A stretch of 64,000 nt of DNA, taken from NCBI GenBank assembly GCA_022478985.1, contig JAKSZP010004198.1:61112-125111 (forward strand). Direction: 5' to 3'. Position 1 is the first letter of the stretch. Each line of letters starts with the position of its first letter. A program made the position numbers and the translations under genes. A model generated the notes under the pieces. It saw only the letters and a program-made list of their open reading frames with translations, was not told where the DNA came from and did not search any database. Of the stretch, positions 32,947 through 45,607 are shown piece by piece. Source of the stretch: Massospora cicadina. Lineage: Eukaryota > Entomophthoromycota > Entomophthoromycetes > Entomophthorales > Entomophthoraceae.

Positions 32947-33443
32947 GTTTCACCAAAGATGACCCTTATAGATACTGGCCTTAGAAACACCAATTTTCAT
33001 TTTATAATTGGAGGTTTATGTTGCTTTATTAAATTCCTTAACAGGTCAATACAAGGGTCAGCAGGGTCTTGTGCCAGATATATTATAATGTTTTTGTATT
33101 TAACCGCAAATGTTTCACCAGTGGGCACCCTATGAATATTGCTCCTGAGAAGCCTAATTCCTTTTTGCAATTAACATCTTTAGTTGCTTTCTTACTTCGT
33201 TTCTGAGAGAAAGCAAGGGTCAGCAGGGACCTGAGGACAATATTTTAATTAAATGATCCAGATATCTACCCATGAAGGTTTCACAGGCGGCCACCCATTA
33301 TACATACTGCTCTGGTAAAGCAAAAGTCTCTTTTTAAAATTGGCGGCACTTTCCAGTGCCACATTTTCACTCTTGGTGAGCCCAAGTGTCAGCAGGGGTA
33401 TAGCCCCAACGGTTTTATTAAATTGTAATCTGTTAATGCCCAT
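32947..33443 (+). repeat. Three degenerate tandem units of about 165 bp
   Basis: Units start with GTTTCAC at 32947, 33112 and 33278. Each contains AAGGGTCAGCAGGG or a close variant at a similar offset. They lie in what should be the gag region of the chromovirus. The even spacing (165 and 166 bp) argues for a true tandem duplication. Confidence 0.6.
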
Positions 33444-33899
33444 CCCAGAACTCATTAATCATATAATGTAAACCCCAGTGTAAGGAAGTATCACCATATT
33501 GGTGAGGATATGAGGAAAGATGGATATTACTTTAAGTATGGTGCCTCTGCAACCAAAAACGCCGTTTTAAAGGCGATCAATATAAAAATGAGCCATTTAA
33601 TTATAATATTTTTCAAACGCCGTTCTTAAATAATATTGGTATACCATATCACCCATGAGAATTTTCAGCTGACTCCGCCATTATTCTCCGCACTCAGGAG
33701 GTGAAAACTGTTATTAGAACTATGATAAAGTGTGCTTTTGCAGAAAATGATGCTTAGTATGTCCTATCGGTCATCAAAGAGGCGAAATATTTACTCCATT
33801 ATTTGATAAGAAGACATATCTTGGGGTATTATTATGCCTGAAGTTGATCCCAACTTGGGTTTGGCAGCAATAGCTGCATTTATTAATAAATGTTCTGTA

Positions 33900-34250
33900 T
33901 ATTTTTGCTTTCAGCTACTCTCTCTTACCCTAATGGAAGTTTATAACAACAATTTTATTGGATTCTGGGGCTTCATTAATATTTTATGATTTGGACCTAA
34001 ATGATTACCTTGGGTTATGCTACTTACCAGGTGGTATGGTTAGAATAGGATCCTCCCTAGAATTCTCACATTGAACCTTCATGTTCTGGTGTATTACCAA
34101 ATTGTTATGTTCCACCTAAATGACCAATTCTTGGCAGTCAAAAACTTGCTTACCTAATTATCTTGGGAGTGGGTTGAAGGCAAAAATTTGATGTCAAAAT
34201 TAAATTGAAGTTCAACGCTTAGTTTTGCCCTAGTGTAGTCATGTATTAAT
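33900..34250 (+). pseudogene. Chromovirus aspartic protease relic
   Basis: The frame through 33955-34000 reads LDSGASLIFYDLDLNDYL, with the retropepsin active-site motif DSGA (GAT at 33961) intact, followed by a degraded GSSLEF segment. This protease would cut the gag-pol polyprotein. Stops upstream and downstream prevent expression. Confidence 0.6.
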
Positions 34251-34699
34251 AAACCATGTCAGATGGTAGTACTCTGAGCAACTTGACACAATGACCCAAG
34301 GTACAGAGCTTAGCCTTGCACCCCTTCTGAAGCCCACTCCTGAAGCACCCCTAACCCTGTTTAAAAGGGTTAGAGTCTTTATTTGATACAACTTTATCAA
34401 ATGCCTTACTGGATCACTCAAAGGTTAATTGTGATTTTATGCTCACAGTTGAACTGGTTCTAATCTTATCCCAAATCGACCCTTTAAGTCTGCGGGAAGA
34501 GGCAGCATTAGATGTTTGGGTATGGAGAAACTTGCCAAAGGAGCAATTTTTAGCGTACCTCTCCAGTATGCTCACCTTTACTCTTTGTGGAAAGAGTAGA
34601 TAAACTATGCACACGCATATATTATGGTAATAAGAATAATGTTACCATACCCAACCTGCATCCCATTACTATGGTGGCGCAAATTGCCACTCTGTGGAG

Positions 34700-35559
34700 A
34701 AGGAAATAATTTCTACAATCTGGATTCCTTGAATTCCTTTAACCTAATTTAAACTAAAAAGGGGCAGGAATGGCTCACTACATTCCGTACCATTAAGGGG
34801 TTTTCAATTACAGGTCATTCCTTTGGAGCTCAAGAATGCGCCTGCAATTTTCCAACGTCTTATTGGTGCAGCCTTGGATGTGTTGTTAGATGTATGCGCT
34901 GTGTCTTAATTAGATGACATTCTGGTGTTCTCACCAAACCAACCATTCCATGAGATTCACCTGCTGAAGATAGTAGATCATTTGATAGCAGGAAACCTGA
35001 CGCTGAAATTAACAAGTGTGCGTTTTATAAGTCCCAATCACTCTTTGGGCAAATTTTTATTGGGAAAAGGACAAATGATCACTCCAGAAAAAATAAAGCT
35101 ATTTGGAATTGGCTTACGCTCACCTCAGCTAAATAATTATGGAATTTATTGTGGAAATTCACTTTCTATAAGAAGTTCATGGCAAACTTTTCTAAGGTAG
35201 CAATACCCTTGAATCAAGCTACCGGGGTGGAAACTCTTCAGTGGTCTCCTACAATGGAGGATGCTTTCCAGTCTGCAAAGTGCACTTTGCTCTCCATGTC
35301 AGTTCTTCACCACGTGGATCCCTTTATGGAGTTTATAGTGACTAGTGATGAATCCAGCTTTGCTACTGCTGCGGCTCTGTTACAAGTGAAAAAGATGGAG
35401 TGGAGCATCCTAAAGGATATTTTCCCTAAAATGTCCATGTCTGAGTTAAATTACGCTGTTTATGATAAGGAACTTTTAGCAGTAGTGGAAGCACTGACCT
35501 ATTGGCGCCATCATCATCATGGGTTTTCCCAGCAATTACGCGTCCATACTGATCATTGA
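34700..35559 (+). pseudogene. Chromovirus reverse transcriptase and RNase H, broken
   Basis: Reverse transcriptase blocks are a WLTTFRTIKGFF-like segment and LKNAPAIFQRLIGAALD at about 34830-34880. LDDILVFSPNQPFHEIHLL follows at about 34910-34970 (YLDD with the Tyr codon lost). After a frame change, FYKKFMANFSKVAIPLNQA and QWSPTMEDAF start the connection. RNase H follows with DESSFATAAALLQV, YDKELLAVVEALTYW and VHTDH, ending at 35559. Order and spacing are as in Ty3/gypsy pol. Confidence 0.8.
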
Positions 35560-35999
35560 GCTCTGCTGTAATACCAAGCTCCTCATGTCCTGACCCCCTG
35601 ATAAACTCACTGGAATAAAAATCTTTCCCAATTTGTGTTCTCTTATAAGTTCACAAAAGGCAGGGAGGACGGTTAAGATTATGCTTTGAGTCATAACCTT
35701 GCATTAGCTCTTGACCCCAAGGAAGTGGAGCTGCATAACTCTCACCTGTGATCTCCCAGGGAATATAATAAAGCAACCCTTATCCTATGAATTTATTCTT
35801 GTGTTTTCTTCTCTGGATAATCTAGAGGAATACAAGATGTTTAGAAAGTGCGTTCTTTCTTAGTCATTATCTACCACATATATTTTAATTTTCGCCAGAT
35901 TCACCTTTTCACAGGATGATATAACAAAGGGGTTTTAATGTAAAAATAATATGGTATAGTTCCTGGGACGCTTGTGGGTTCCCTCAAGACCATATCGTC

Positions 36000-37347
36000 A
36001 AACTTTAATTAATGAACATCACGATGGGATAACTGTAAGGCACCCTGGGAGATTGAGAATCCTGGAGCTTATCTACTGTAAGTATAGTTGGAAGATAATT
36101 TCTGCTCATATTTTAAGGTATAGAAAGTAGTGCCTTGTTTGAAACAGGATATAGCTAGATCTTCAGCGTCTCATGTGGTTTCTGGTACCAGCCCAGAAAG
36201 CAGAGGGACCTTGGACTTCCCTCTAAGGTGATTTTGTTGTTATGCTACCTCTCTCTGATGGGTATGACGCTATCATGGTAATGGTGGTCTGGTTTACCAA
36301 GTTGCCCATTTTACTCTATGTCACACCACAAATACGACAACTCAGATGTCCAAGGTGATAGCTTCCCACATTTTCTCCATCCATGGGTGCACCAGGAGAT
36401 CATTAGTGACTATGGACCACAGTTCTATCCATATTCTGGGAGGATATGTGCAAGTCTCTTTGAACTCACCCATGCCGTTCTACTGCCTTCCACCCTCAAT
36501 ATGATGGTCAGACAAAACGAGTAAAAAATGTTTTAACAATTTCTGCGGTGATACATGGCATCTGACACCTGTACTGGGACTCACATCACCTTTTGGCACA
36601 GTTTAGTTATAACAACGCCCTTCACTCCTCAATTGGTCGTTCTTATTCTTCGCAGTTATGGTTACAATCCTTCCTTTAGAATGGAGCCTGCTGTGAATCT
36701 AAGGTGGAAGCCATAGTGGACTTTGCTGCTATATAAGAAAGTACCTAAGGAAGTAAACATATCTGGACGCAGTTAGTAAAACTGCAATGAGAATGTGCAG
36801 GGAATAGAAGGGTGGGCCCAGAGTATAAGGAGGGGGATCTGGTGATGTTGAACGCCAGGGATATTACCATCAAGCTGCCGTGAAAGAAGCTGGGACCAAA
36901 GAGGATAGGACACTACTGTATTGTCATCAAGGTGAGCCATAACTCATACCAATCGGAGCTCCTGGAGAAATATTTATATTTTTGAATTTTCATGAGAGTA
37001 TGTTGATCCAATTTGAGAATTCTCCTCCAGAGACACTGGGTCAAATCTTATGTATGAAAACCAGAGTTGGAGTTGGAGGGGATTGTGGCCGCTTTTCAGG
37101 TGAAAAGAGGTCCTGAGTACTTGGTATTTTGGAAGGAGTTTGATGCTGCAGAGAATAGCCTGGTTACAGCTCATTGCTGCGCTCACGTTCAGAACTTAAT
37201 TACCGCTTTCCACAAGCGTTTCAATAATGCCACAGGTCTCAAGTACACCATTATAATTGCAGCCATGAGGCTAACCACAGCTCACAAGAACTTATCGCTG
37301 GCTGAAGCCCCTGGGGGAAGAGCACGCCTCAGAAACCCAGAGGGTAA
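36000..37347 (+). pseudogene. Chromovirus integrase and chromodomain, broken
   Basis: DFVVMLPLSDGYDAIMVMV at 36220-36290 marks the first part of the integrase core. AFHPQYDGQTKRV near 36485-36525 corresponds to the block carrying the catalytic Glu, here apparently lost. The C-terminal module reads YKEGDLVMLNARDITIKLP at about 36820-36880 and KRIGHYCIVIKV. The chromodomain frame (37067-37393) has RGPEYLVFWKEFDAAENS, then HKNLSLAEAPGG. This is the same order of modules as at 1-694. Confidence 0.8.
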
Positions 37348-38013
37348 TGTTATGGTCAAATGGCATAATTCTGGGAGTGAATCACAAGGCTAAGGAGGAT
37401 ATGGGCCAGGCCAAAGAAGCCAAGTTGGCTGCCCTCCAAGATCTTAGATACACCATGGATAGACGCTGGATTAAGGCCAAGCAGGCTCAGGTTAATTTCC
37501 ATAAATCCCGTGATGGGGTTTCAGATGTTACATCAATAGGGTTGAAGATATCCAGTTATAAAATAAATGATGATGGTTTGTTAAGTTTATTTATGAATGC
37601 GGATTAGATCTGATTACAAAAATTTATCAAAAATAATGTTGGGGTTTGGTTGAATCAAAATCTTAGTTTGTGTATACTTGGCAATTAAACTTTTATCAAT
37701 GGTAGCCTTGTTCTATTGTTCAGAGTTAAGACCAAGCCCAAAAATTTGATTGAGGCCCAGAATCTCCAAATTTTATCAAGTTAATTTTGGCCTGCCCAAT
37801 TACTTTGTTAATCTTTTCCTTACAATGTAGTAGTTTGCTTATATATAGTTATCTACCTTATGATACCTTTTTTTGGCCTCACGGTAAACTCCTTATGGCG
37901 GTATCCTGGGTATACTTCATGAGCTTTGAAGGTTGAGCACCATGTTGAGTGCGTGCTCTATGGTTTATTAATAGTCTTTTCCTGGAGAGTTAGAGACACT
38001 CCTCATAATCACA
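37348..38013 (+). repeat. 3' LTR of the chromovirus
   Basis: It starts TGTTATGG after the purine-rich CCCAGAGGGTAA and ends near GACACTCCTCATAATCACA. The first ~170 bp encode LRYTMDRRWIKAKQAQV, homologous to the peptide in the other LTR copies. Confidence 0.68.
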
Positions 38014-38149
38014 TACGATAGAAGAAAAGTATGGTTTACCCTTTTACACTAGCAAAGACATGGACCTACTGTTAGGCGAACAGAAAGTTATTTTGGTCAA
38101 CATCAGCGTTAATATACCTGAACTGACATTTCTTGAAATTTTATTGTTC

Positions 38150-40650
38150 CAAGGGATCAGAGAACAAAAACATAGATTGATGCCTGGATTCTACAATTCT
38201 ACCTACCAAGGAGAAGTCAAGTCATTCTTGGAAACATAGTCAAGCACCCTGTTATTATTAAAAAGGTCAGATCATTTTTAAAGCGAGTTTTGTACACTAC
38301 GCTAATGTTAAATTAGTGCACCCCACTAGTGGCATTAAAGAGTTTGAGCATTAGGAGCCAATTACAAGGAAGAATGCGAACTATTAGATTTTTTTGGATT
38401 GATACTAAGATATTTGAAGAAGTAGACCTAACAATTAAAGCTTGTTCAAGAGAGGAGTGCACTAGATTGACACTAAGGAGCTCCATTTTCTTCTAACTTA
38501 GTCTATATTACTATTCTAATAGTTAAGAAATATTCAGTTTGAAGAAATACAGCAGCTTATGGATGTGGGCTTGGTACGCTCTTCTAAGAGTCCCTGGGCG
38601 TCGCCCCTACTGCTGGTCTAGAAGGATGGGACACACTGCATAGTCATGGACTGCCATATAATAATAACCCAACAAAAAATATATACCCTACCTCACATTT
38701 ATGATGCCTTTTAAGCGGCATGAAAAATCGCGTTACTTCTCAGCTATGGGCTTGGAAAGTGGGTATTGGCAGATGGAACTATCACCAGAAGAACAGTACA
38801 AGTTTGCGCTTATCACCATTTAAGGCCTGTTCAAACCAACATATATGCCACGTGATTGTGCAACGCCTCAGCTACGTTCCAAAGAGTAATGTATCATACT
38901 TCTTAGTCGAAAATGTCAAGTGTACTTATTAACTTGGACAATATCACGATTGGCAAGATTTTCAATGATCATTGGAACACCTGAATGAGGTTTTTACCCA
39001 GTTAAATCAGAACAACCTTAAGCTTAAGAGAAGCAAGTGCCTATTCCTGGAGAAACATCTGGAATTCCTCAGACACAAAGTGAATCAAAGAGGGATCAAG
39101 TCTCAGCAAGGGAAAGTTGAAGTCATCGCCAAGATGAGTTCACAATTCATGAGAAACGTGCAAGTGTTCTTAGAAATATTGTATTACTACTTCCACTTCA
39201 TGACAAATTTCACAGACATCTTTAAGCTGAAAATGCACCTACTCAACAAAGGTATTCTACTCAATTGGGAACAAGTCTAAGAAGGTGCTTTCGCCCAGCT
39301 TAAAGAGAAGCTCATGGAAGCCCTAATTTTGATATAACCAGATTTTTCAAAGACCTTCCATGTTTATACAGAGGTAGTGACATGGTTATAGGCGAAAATC
39401 TAGCACAGATGGACCAAGAAGTAGTACACTATCTAATTGACTTATACTAAAAGACATTAACCAGATCAAAGACCACCTACACAGTTACATAGTGTAAGTG
39501 CCTAGCGGTGAAAAATCAGTATGCCACTTTCAAACCCCTACATTTACAGAATAAACTTAAGAATTAGTATGTATCACGCCTCTCTGAGATGGTTAACAAA
39601 CATCAAAGATCCGGACAGAAGGCTAGATCAAAGGGGTTTTTTTTAATTTCAAGGATAAAACTTTGAAATCCTGCACCAGGTTTGAAAGATGCATGAACAC
39701 AGATGGATTGTCATAAGTGCACATCTCCCATTTGCAAGCCCATGAGAGCGATATGATCTACAAGCATATGAGAAACCATAAGAGGAATGGAAAGAAGAGG
39801 ACGATGCTGCTAAGTAAATACTGTAGAGTTGTTCCATATTAATTAGGTTTGAGATGGACAGCTATAAAAACAAATACATGAGTAATGGCTACCAAACATG
39901 AAGCCTAGAAAATGGATGGCGCTAGTTATAGAAGGACAAGCCTATTAGGCCACGGATGGCTACAGAAGACATACCAGCATCTCAAGGAGAGATATTACTG
40001 GGAGACCATTTTGGAAGATATTAATCAGACTCTTGAGCTCTGTGATGATGCATCAGATACAAGCCTCTCTTATAGAATGTTGAATTCTAAGCTTATCACT
40101 ACAAAAGCACCACTTTAAAATATTTCCATCTATTTTTTTGGACATTTCCAAAGTTATCAAGTGGGAATCGGTTTATATTTGTAGCATGGATAACTTCATC
40201 AAGTGGACAGAAGTGATTGCAGTAAAGACGTTTACTGCAAGAGTTACCACAAGCTCCTTTACAACCAGATCATTACACACCACAGATGCCCTCAGATACT
40301 CCTTTCTGACAATGGATGGAACTTTACTTCAGATTTTATAAGACATCTGATGGACTTAGTAGGAGTCAAATAGCCGTTTATGACGCCATATATACCATTC
40401 CTCAATGGAAGCGTGGAAAGAGTCAACAAAATTCTCATATTCATCTTAGAGAGTATTGTAGTCAATTACAGATCAAATGTGACACCTTATTGTAAACAGC
40501 ATTGTTTGTTTACCAGTTAAACTACCACTGGACTATTGTATGTCTCTATTAAATGAGTCATATGAAAAAGCCGCCTTAATGTGTTTGTTAGCTGAATTGA
40601 TGGAAGTGGATAAAGAGAACTTACCTTCTAGAAGAACAAAGAAAGGTTAG
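38150..40650 (+). pseudogene. Gypsy-like pol relic (RT, RNase H, integrase)
   Basis: The reverse transcriptase starts with VRSSKSPWASPLLLV at about 38570-38620, then a YFSAMGLESGYWQMELSPEE frame at about 38730-38790. HLNEVFTQLNQNNLKLKRSK and LEFLRHKVNQRGIK lie in the frame 38972-39280. A weak RNase H follows. The integrase shows KTYQHLKERYYWETILEDI at 39966-40025 and DNFIKWTEVIAVKTFTARV at 40190-40245. All parts are separated by stops. No LTRs were identified, and the element differs in sequence from the chromovirus at 31.6-38.0 kb. Confidence 0.7.
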
Positions 40651-41117
40651 TGGAAGAGTTAGTCAAAATTCAGATGATGTCAACTACAACATTATCAAGT
40701 CATTTAAGCAGCTACCAAAGTGAGTGACCAAAGACTAAAGTTACCCATAGCTAAGGTGGGACAAAATTGATGTTCTATCACATGTGCGGAGTACAACCTA
40801 AGAATATAAGGCTTTTTGAATGAGATTTTCAACATTTGTCATGAGAAGAGGAACCAGTATTTCATTAAAAATGATACCACCCAAATCACATATTTGAGTC
40901 TATACGTGGTACTTGAAGTCATTCCCTAGGCGTTGTCTTGGAGAGAATAATGTTGTGAAATGCCATATTATAGGTGCTAATTCCTTGACCTATGGAAACA
41001 CCCTCCCAAAAAATCCCAAATTAATACTACTTTGATTTGTACTAAAGGTATAGCTGGTCAGACAATGATCAAGTCCCAACCAGTTTCCAGCGATTCTAAT
41101 GTTTTTGAGAACTTGAG
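40651..41117. other. Spacer between the gypsy relic and HAL1-like copy C
   Basis: No gene or repeat is recognised. It may be decayed 3' sequence of the gypsy relic. Confidence 0.35.
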
Positions 41118-43080
41118 CCCCTTTTATGGGCTTTTTTTATTCGAGGCAAGCTGACCAGGGGATGGACATTACTAAAACTAAAAAATATACTAAATAAAAT
41201 AACGTAAATGCTTGGTTCAAACAAAACGCCTAATGAAAGTTTTGAGAGAATGCTTCAAAACTAAACAACCAGGTGGGCAGCTGAAGCCGCTTATCCCTCC
41301 ATGGTGGAAGGGGAGGGGGTTAGGGGCTCATCTTCGGCAGCCTCTTTGGCAGCAGCTTGATCCTCTCATAGTAGAGTGCATGTAACAGCTGTCAGTAATG
41401 GCATTGGGGCATCTGCGGTATGTGGTATAATATCTCTGATAATTGGGATTTCATGGAATTTTCCAGCTAGATAAATGGCACTGAGATATACAGTTAAAGA
41501 TTTTCAGCTTTGATTTGAGCATCTGGGAGTTTAACAAGCGTGGCAATGTTGGTTCAGGTTATTGTTGCTTTTGGATTACGTGCTATAGTTGCCACGTTCT
41601 GGATAGCATTGTTTGCATCTTTGTAATACTGGTTCAAAATATTTTGCTTTTGGAGTTAAGGTTGCAGGGATAGCAGGAGGTGAAATTTCTCCTTTATGTA
41701 TCACTACTGATTTGGTGACAGCTTTATGCAGGGGATGACAATCTGGTGTTGCAGCTGGTTTGACTGCAAGCTGGTGATCACTGTTAAACGATTTGGCATT
41801 TGGCTGTGGGGTATAAAGTCAAGGGGGGTATTTGGCATCCCATTCTGCATTAATGAACTGCTCAATTTGCAGAGATGGTTCTTCAATGAACTTACCTGAT
41901 TTGTCATTTAAGCCAATAATTCCCATGGGTTTTGGTTGAATTGGATCGGGGAATAAGCGTATGGTTTAGGTTTGGTTGATTCATTTGAGGAAGCATGGGA
42001 TCAAACTGGGATCCAATCTGATGCTTGATTGGAGGAATTATTTATGGCATTGGGATGAGGAGGAGGCTGATTGGTGGCTGCAGGTGAAGCTGCAGCAACA
42101 GGCTTTGGGGGTGGAGGAGGTAGGATTGTGCCCCATACTGGAAATTGTACAGGATGGGCAGCGGATTGGAGGTCAGCGGATGAGTCATCTGATCTACCTG
42201 AAGTGGTTGAGGAGGGGCACTTGCATTTTGAGTGGTCTAACTCAAAACATGATGGACAGATCGTCCGCATGTCCTTGACGCGGACCCAAAATGGATGGTC
42301 AGATGCTGAGGGAATAATGGTGTGCGGCGGAATTGCCACCACAATTTCATTAAATTCAGGGCTTATTGTGGCATATGCCTGATGCCCAGCAAGGTGTGTG
42401 GCCCCATTTGGGACCACAAATTGTAAGATGGGTTGGAGCCATAGGCTGCCAAACTGTCCATCAGCTCCAGGTGGAGCTCTTCAAGAGGGAGGTGGGTGAG
42501 CAGGCCACAAAACTGGACCACCAAAGTGGTGTCCGCTGGGAGCCAAGTCCAAATTGTGGGGAGAGGGGTGCCCTGGAATACCAGGGGCACAGTTGCTGCA
42601 GTGGCAGCGTTGGCTTTACAAGTGAAGCTGAGGTCAAAATACCCCTTGTATGGGCAGAAATCGATAAAGCCAGCGGGTGTCATCACCACCTGTGCCATTT
42701 CAATGATGGCTTGGTCGTGGTATGGGAATAGTTTCCCATATTTGACCCTTAGGCCATAGTGCATGTTGCTCCGGGGGGAGCACTAGGGGGCAGCATGGTA
42801 CCGCTTGGGTACAAGCAATATGGGCGTCTAGGTCCTTGTGCGGAACAAATCAGCCCATAGGTTTGGATTGACTGGGTGAACCAGTCCTAGCGCGTTTTCC
42901 TTCCAGATGGAAAATGGCGGGGGAAAGGCGCCACTGCCCCATGCTGGAGCAGCTGGCAGAGAATATGAGGACATTAAAGAGAAACTACTATGGGTGAATT
43001 CGATTTGTTTTATAAGTTTGTGTAATTTTGCTCAAAAAGTTACACTGAGAGGAAAGAGATTCTTTTTCCCCTTTTATAGG
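41118..43080 (-). mobile_element. HAL1-like ORF1-only retroelement, copy C (full length)
   Basis: The body is 41131-43067 (1,937 bp), flanked by CCCCTTTTATGGG (41118-41130) and CCCCTTTTATAGG (43068-43080). On the minus strand the protein reads LRVKYGKLFPYHDQAIIEMA, GFIDFCPYKGYFDLSFTCKA, ELMDSLAAYGSNP and HPFWVRVKDMRTICPSCFEL. The zinc knuckle C-x2-C-x4-H-x4-C (42217-42258) is intact. Next comes WGTILPPPPPKP. The C-terminal half is frameshifted. The 3' end is AATGTCCATCCCCTGGTCAG then an A-rich tail. The middle frame (42001-42417) is one of the best preserved in the family. Confidence 0.85.
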
Positions 43081-43145
43081 TTCTTTTTTAGTACTAGATG
43101 GTCCCAACCCAAGGGGGGATTCATCAATGTCTTTTATAGGTTCTT
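43071..43145 (-). mobile_element. 45 bp micro-insertion with 15 bp target duplication
   Basis: CTTTTATAGGTTCTT occurs at 43071-43085 and again at 43131-43145. The 45 bp between them, read on the minus strand, end CCTTGGGTTGGGACCATCTA, then GTACT and A residues. The left duplication overlaps the target duplication of HAL1-like copy C, so two insertions used the same few bases. Confidence 0.82.
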
Positions 43146-43647
43146 AATGACCTAAAATATCTCATGACAGAGGCTGATATACACCCCTGTACGCCAAAAT
43201 AATTATTTGTTGGTCAGCATTTATTAGAAGACCTAAAAGTATAAATACAAATCTTAATGACTATGCGCACAATGGCGCAGATGACGCCTTGGAGGAACCC
43301 TTTTATATTCATGGATTTTCTAATGATGGAAGAATCTCTTAAAACATGATTGAATAAAGGTTATACACTTGTACGAAGCTGATCAGTAAATAATAATACA
43401 AAATGGGAAGCAAAATAATTTTGCATTCTAAAAAAGAAAAAGCCTTTAATAACACAATAAAGTGAAATAACCGCTAGAGTCACATGAAAATAATGTTAAA
43501 CAGAGAAGCAGTCACACGGTTTTAATAAGACCTGATATCCTAAAATTACTTAAGAAGTCCAGAAGATCCCAGAGTATTAAAAATAAACCCATGAGCCTGA
43601 AACCAATTAGTAGATGAACAATCGCATTGTGAAAAACTTGAATTGTT
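43146..43647. other. Spacer between two head-to-head HAL1-like copies
   Basis: About 500 bp, AT-rich, without coding signal. It separates the 5' ends of copies C (minus) and F (plus), which together form a large inverted repeat. Confidence 0.45.
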
Positions 43648-45607
43648 ATTGCTCAAATCCTAGGTCTTTCTTTCCGCTTGGCGTAACTTTCTGAGCCAAA
43701 GTACACAAATTTATAAAACAAATCAGATTTGCCCATAGTAGTTTTTCTCTAATGTCCTCAAATTCTCTGCTGGCTGCTCCAGCGTTGGGCAGCAGTGAAA
43801 CTCCCCCCGCCATTTTCCATCTGGCAGGAAAACGCGTAAGGACTGGTTCACCCAGTCATTCCAAACCCATGGGCCAATTTGTTCCGCCCAAAGACCTGGA
43901 TGCCCACCTTGCTTGTACCCAAGTGGTATCACGCTGCCCCCTAGTGCTCCCCGGAGCAACATGCGCTATGGCCTAAGGGTCAAATATGGGAAACTATTCC
44001 CATACCATGACCAAACCATTATCAAAATGGCACAGGCGGTGATGATACCCGCTGGATTTATCGATTTCCACCCCTACAAGGGGTATTTTGATCTTGGCTT
44101 CACATGCGAAGCTGACGCTGCCACTGCAGCAACTGTGCCCCTGGTATTCCAGGGCACCCCTCTCCCCACAACTCAGACTCAGCTCCCAGCGGACACCACT
44201 TTGGTGGCCCAGTTTGCTGGCCTGCCCACCCACCTCCCTCTTGAAGTGCTCCACCCGGAGCTGATGGACGGTTTGGCAGCCTATGGCTCCAACCCATCTT
44301 ACAATTTGTGGTCCCAAATGGGGCCACACACCAGCTGGGCATCAGGCATATGCCACAATAAGCCCTGAATTTAGTAAAATTGCGGCGGTAATTCCGCCAT
44401 GCACCATTATTCCCTCAGCGCCCAACCATCCATTTTGGGCCCATGTCAAGGGTGGGCAGACGATCTGTCCATCATGTTCAAGTTAGACCACTCAAAACGC
44501 AAGTGCCCCTACTCAACCACTTCAGATGGATTGGATGACTCATCCGCCAACCTCCAATCTGACGCCCACCCTGTACAATTTCAGGTATGGGGCACAATCC
44601 TACCTCCTCCACCCCCAAAGCCTGTTGCTGCAGCTACACCTGCAGCCACCAATCAGCCTCCTCCCCACCCCAATGCCATAAATAATTCCTCCAATCAAAC
44701 ATCAGATTGGATCCCAGTTTGATCCCATGCTTCCACAAATGAATCAAACAAACCTTAATTGTACGCTGATTCCCCAATCCAATTCAACCAAAACCCACGA
44801 GAAATATTGGATGAAATTGACGAATTAGGTAACGTCATTGAAGAACCATTGCTGCAAGTCAAGCGGCTCTTTAACGCAGAATGGGATGCAAAATTCCCGC
44901 CTCAGAAATATGCCTCACAACCTAACTCCAAACTGATCTCTACAGCAACCACCAGCTTGCAGTAGAAGCAGCTGCCACACCAGATTGCCGTCCACTCCAC
45001 AAAGCTGCCGCCAAATCTGTGGCTGCGCTAGCAGGAGGAATTCAACCTCCCATTATCCCCAAAAATCTTACTGCACAAAGTAAGATCAAAATGAAAATTT
45101 TACACAAAAACGTCACTGAAGACATCCAGAATGTGGTAACAATAGCACGGAATCTGAAAGCAAAAATAATCTGAACCAACATTACCACGTTTGTTAAATC
45201 CCAGACACCCGCCTCAAAGCTGAAGACGCTTTGGCCAAATACATCTTTGGCATTATGATGGCTGGCAACTATTTGGAAGTTCCAGTCATCAAGGATAATG
45301 AACTCCATGCCGCAGATGCCCCCACACCCTTACTATCTGCCTTAACATGCACCCTACTCTGGGATGAGATGAATGCGGCTGAAGACAAGCCCCCTGATCC
45401 CCCCTCCCCATCCACCATGGAGGAATAGCAGTATTTGCTACCCACCTGGTTGAATATTTGTTAGATATGATTCAATCAATCTGTCCATTTTGGGCGTTTT
45501 GTTTGAGTTGTTATTTTTATTTTTATTATGATTTTTAGTTTTAGTTTGGTAATGTCCATCCCCTGGTCAGCTTACCTCTGTTAAATAAAAAATTGCCCAA
45601 ATCCTGG
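43648..45607 (+). mobile_element. HAL1-like ORF1-only retroelement, copy F (full length)
   Basis: The body is 43665-45591 (1,927 bp). Flanks are ATTGCTCAAATCCTAGG (43648-43664) and ATTGCCCAAATCCTGG (45592-45607). It starts TCTTTCTTTCC and ends AATGTCCATCCCCTGGTCAG, then TTAAATAAAAA. The single gene occupies about 43752-45428. It is followed immediately by copy G in the same orientation. Confidence 0.85.
43752..45428 (+). pseudogene. HAL1-like ORF1-type protein (about 558 codons), broken
   Basis: Domains can be followed through frame changes. The N-terminus is MSSNSLLAAPALGSSETPPA, then GQFVPPKDLDAHLACTQVV and LRVKYGKLFPYHDQTIIKMA. GFIDFHPYKGYFDLGFTCEA and ELMDGLAAYGSNP follow, then a zinc knuckle near 44470-44510 disrupted by a frameshift after CPSC. 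A Pro-rich linker (ILPPPPPKPVAAATPA), an acidic helix (EILDEIDELGNVIEE) and a C-terminal helical part ending HAADAPTPLLSALTC and PPDPPSPSTMEE complete it. The order of the first blocks, the HPFW/HPFR segment and the knuckle matches LINE ORF1 at 22407-23513. I infer an RNA-binding RNP protein. No enzyme domain is present. Confidence 0.7.

Larger units (their letters stand above)
31563..38013 (+). mobile_element. Chromovirus (Ty3/gypsy) with both LTRs, degenerate
   Basis: LTRs at 31563-32257 and 37348-38013 align from about 31690 and 37520 to their ends. Inside, in order, are a repeat-containing gag region, an aspartic protease motif, reverse transcriptase, RNase H, integrase and chromodomain. 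It is the same family as the elements at 1-1545 and 61726-63330. No clear 5 bp target duplication was found, perhaps because the LTR ends have decayed. The 5' LTR has gained a 40 bp micro-insertion. Confidence 0.75.
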
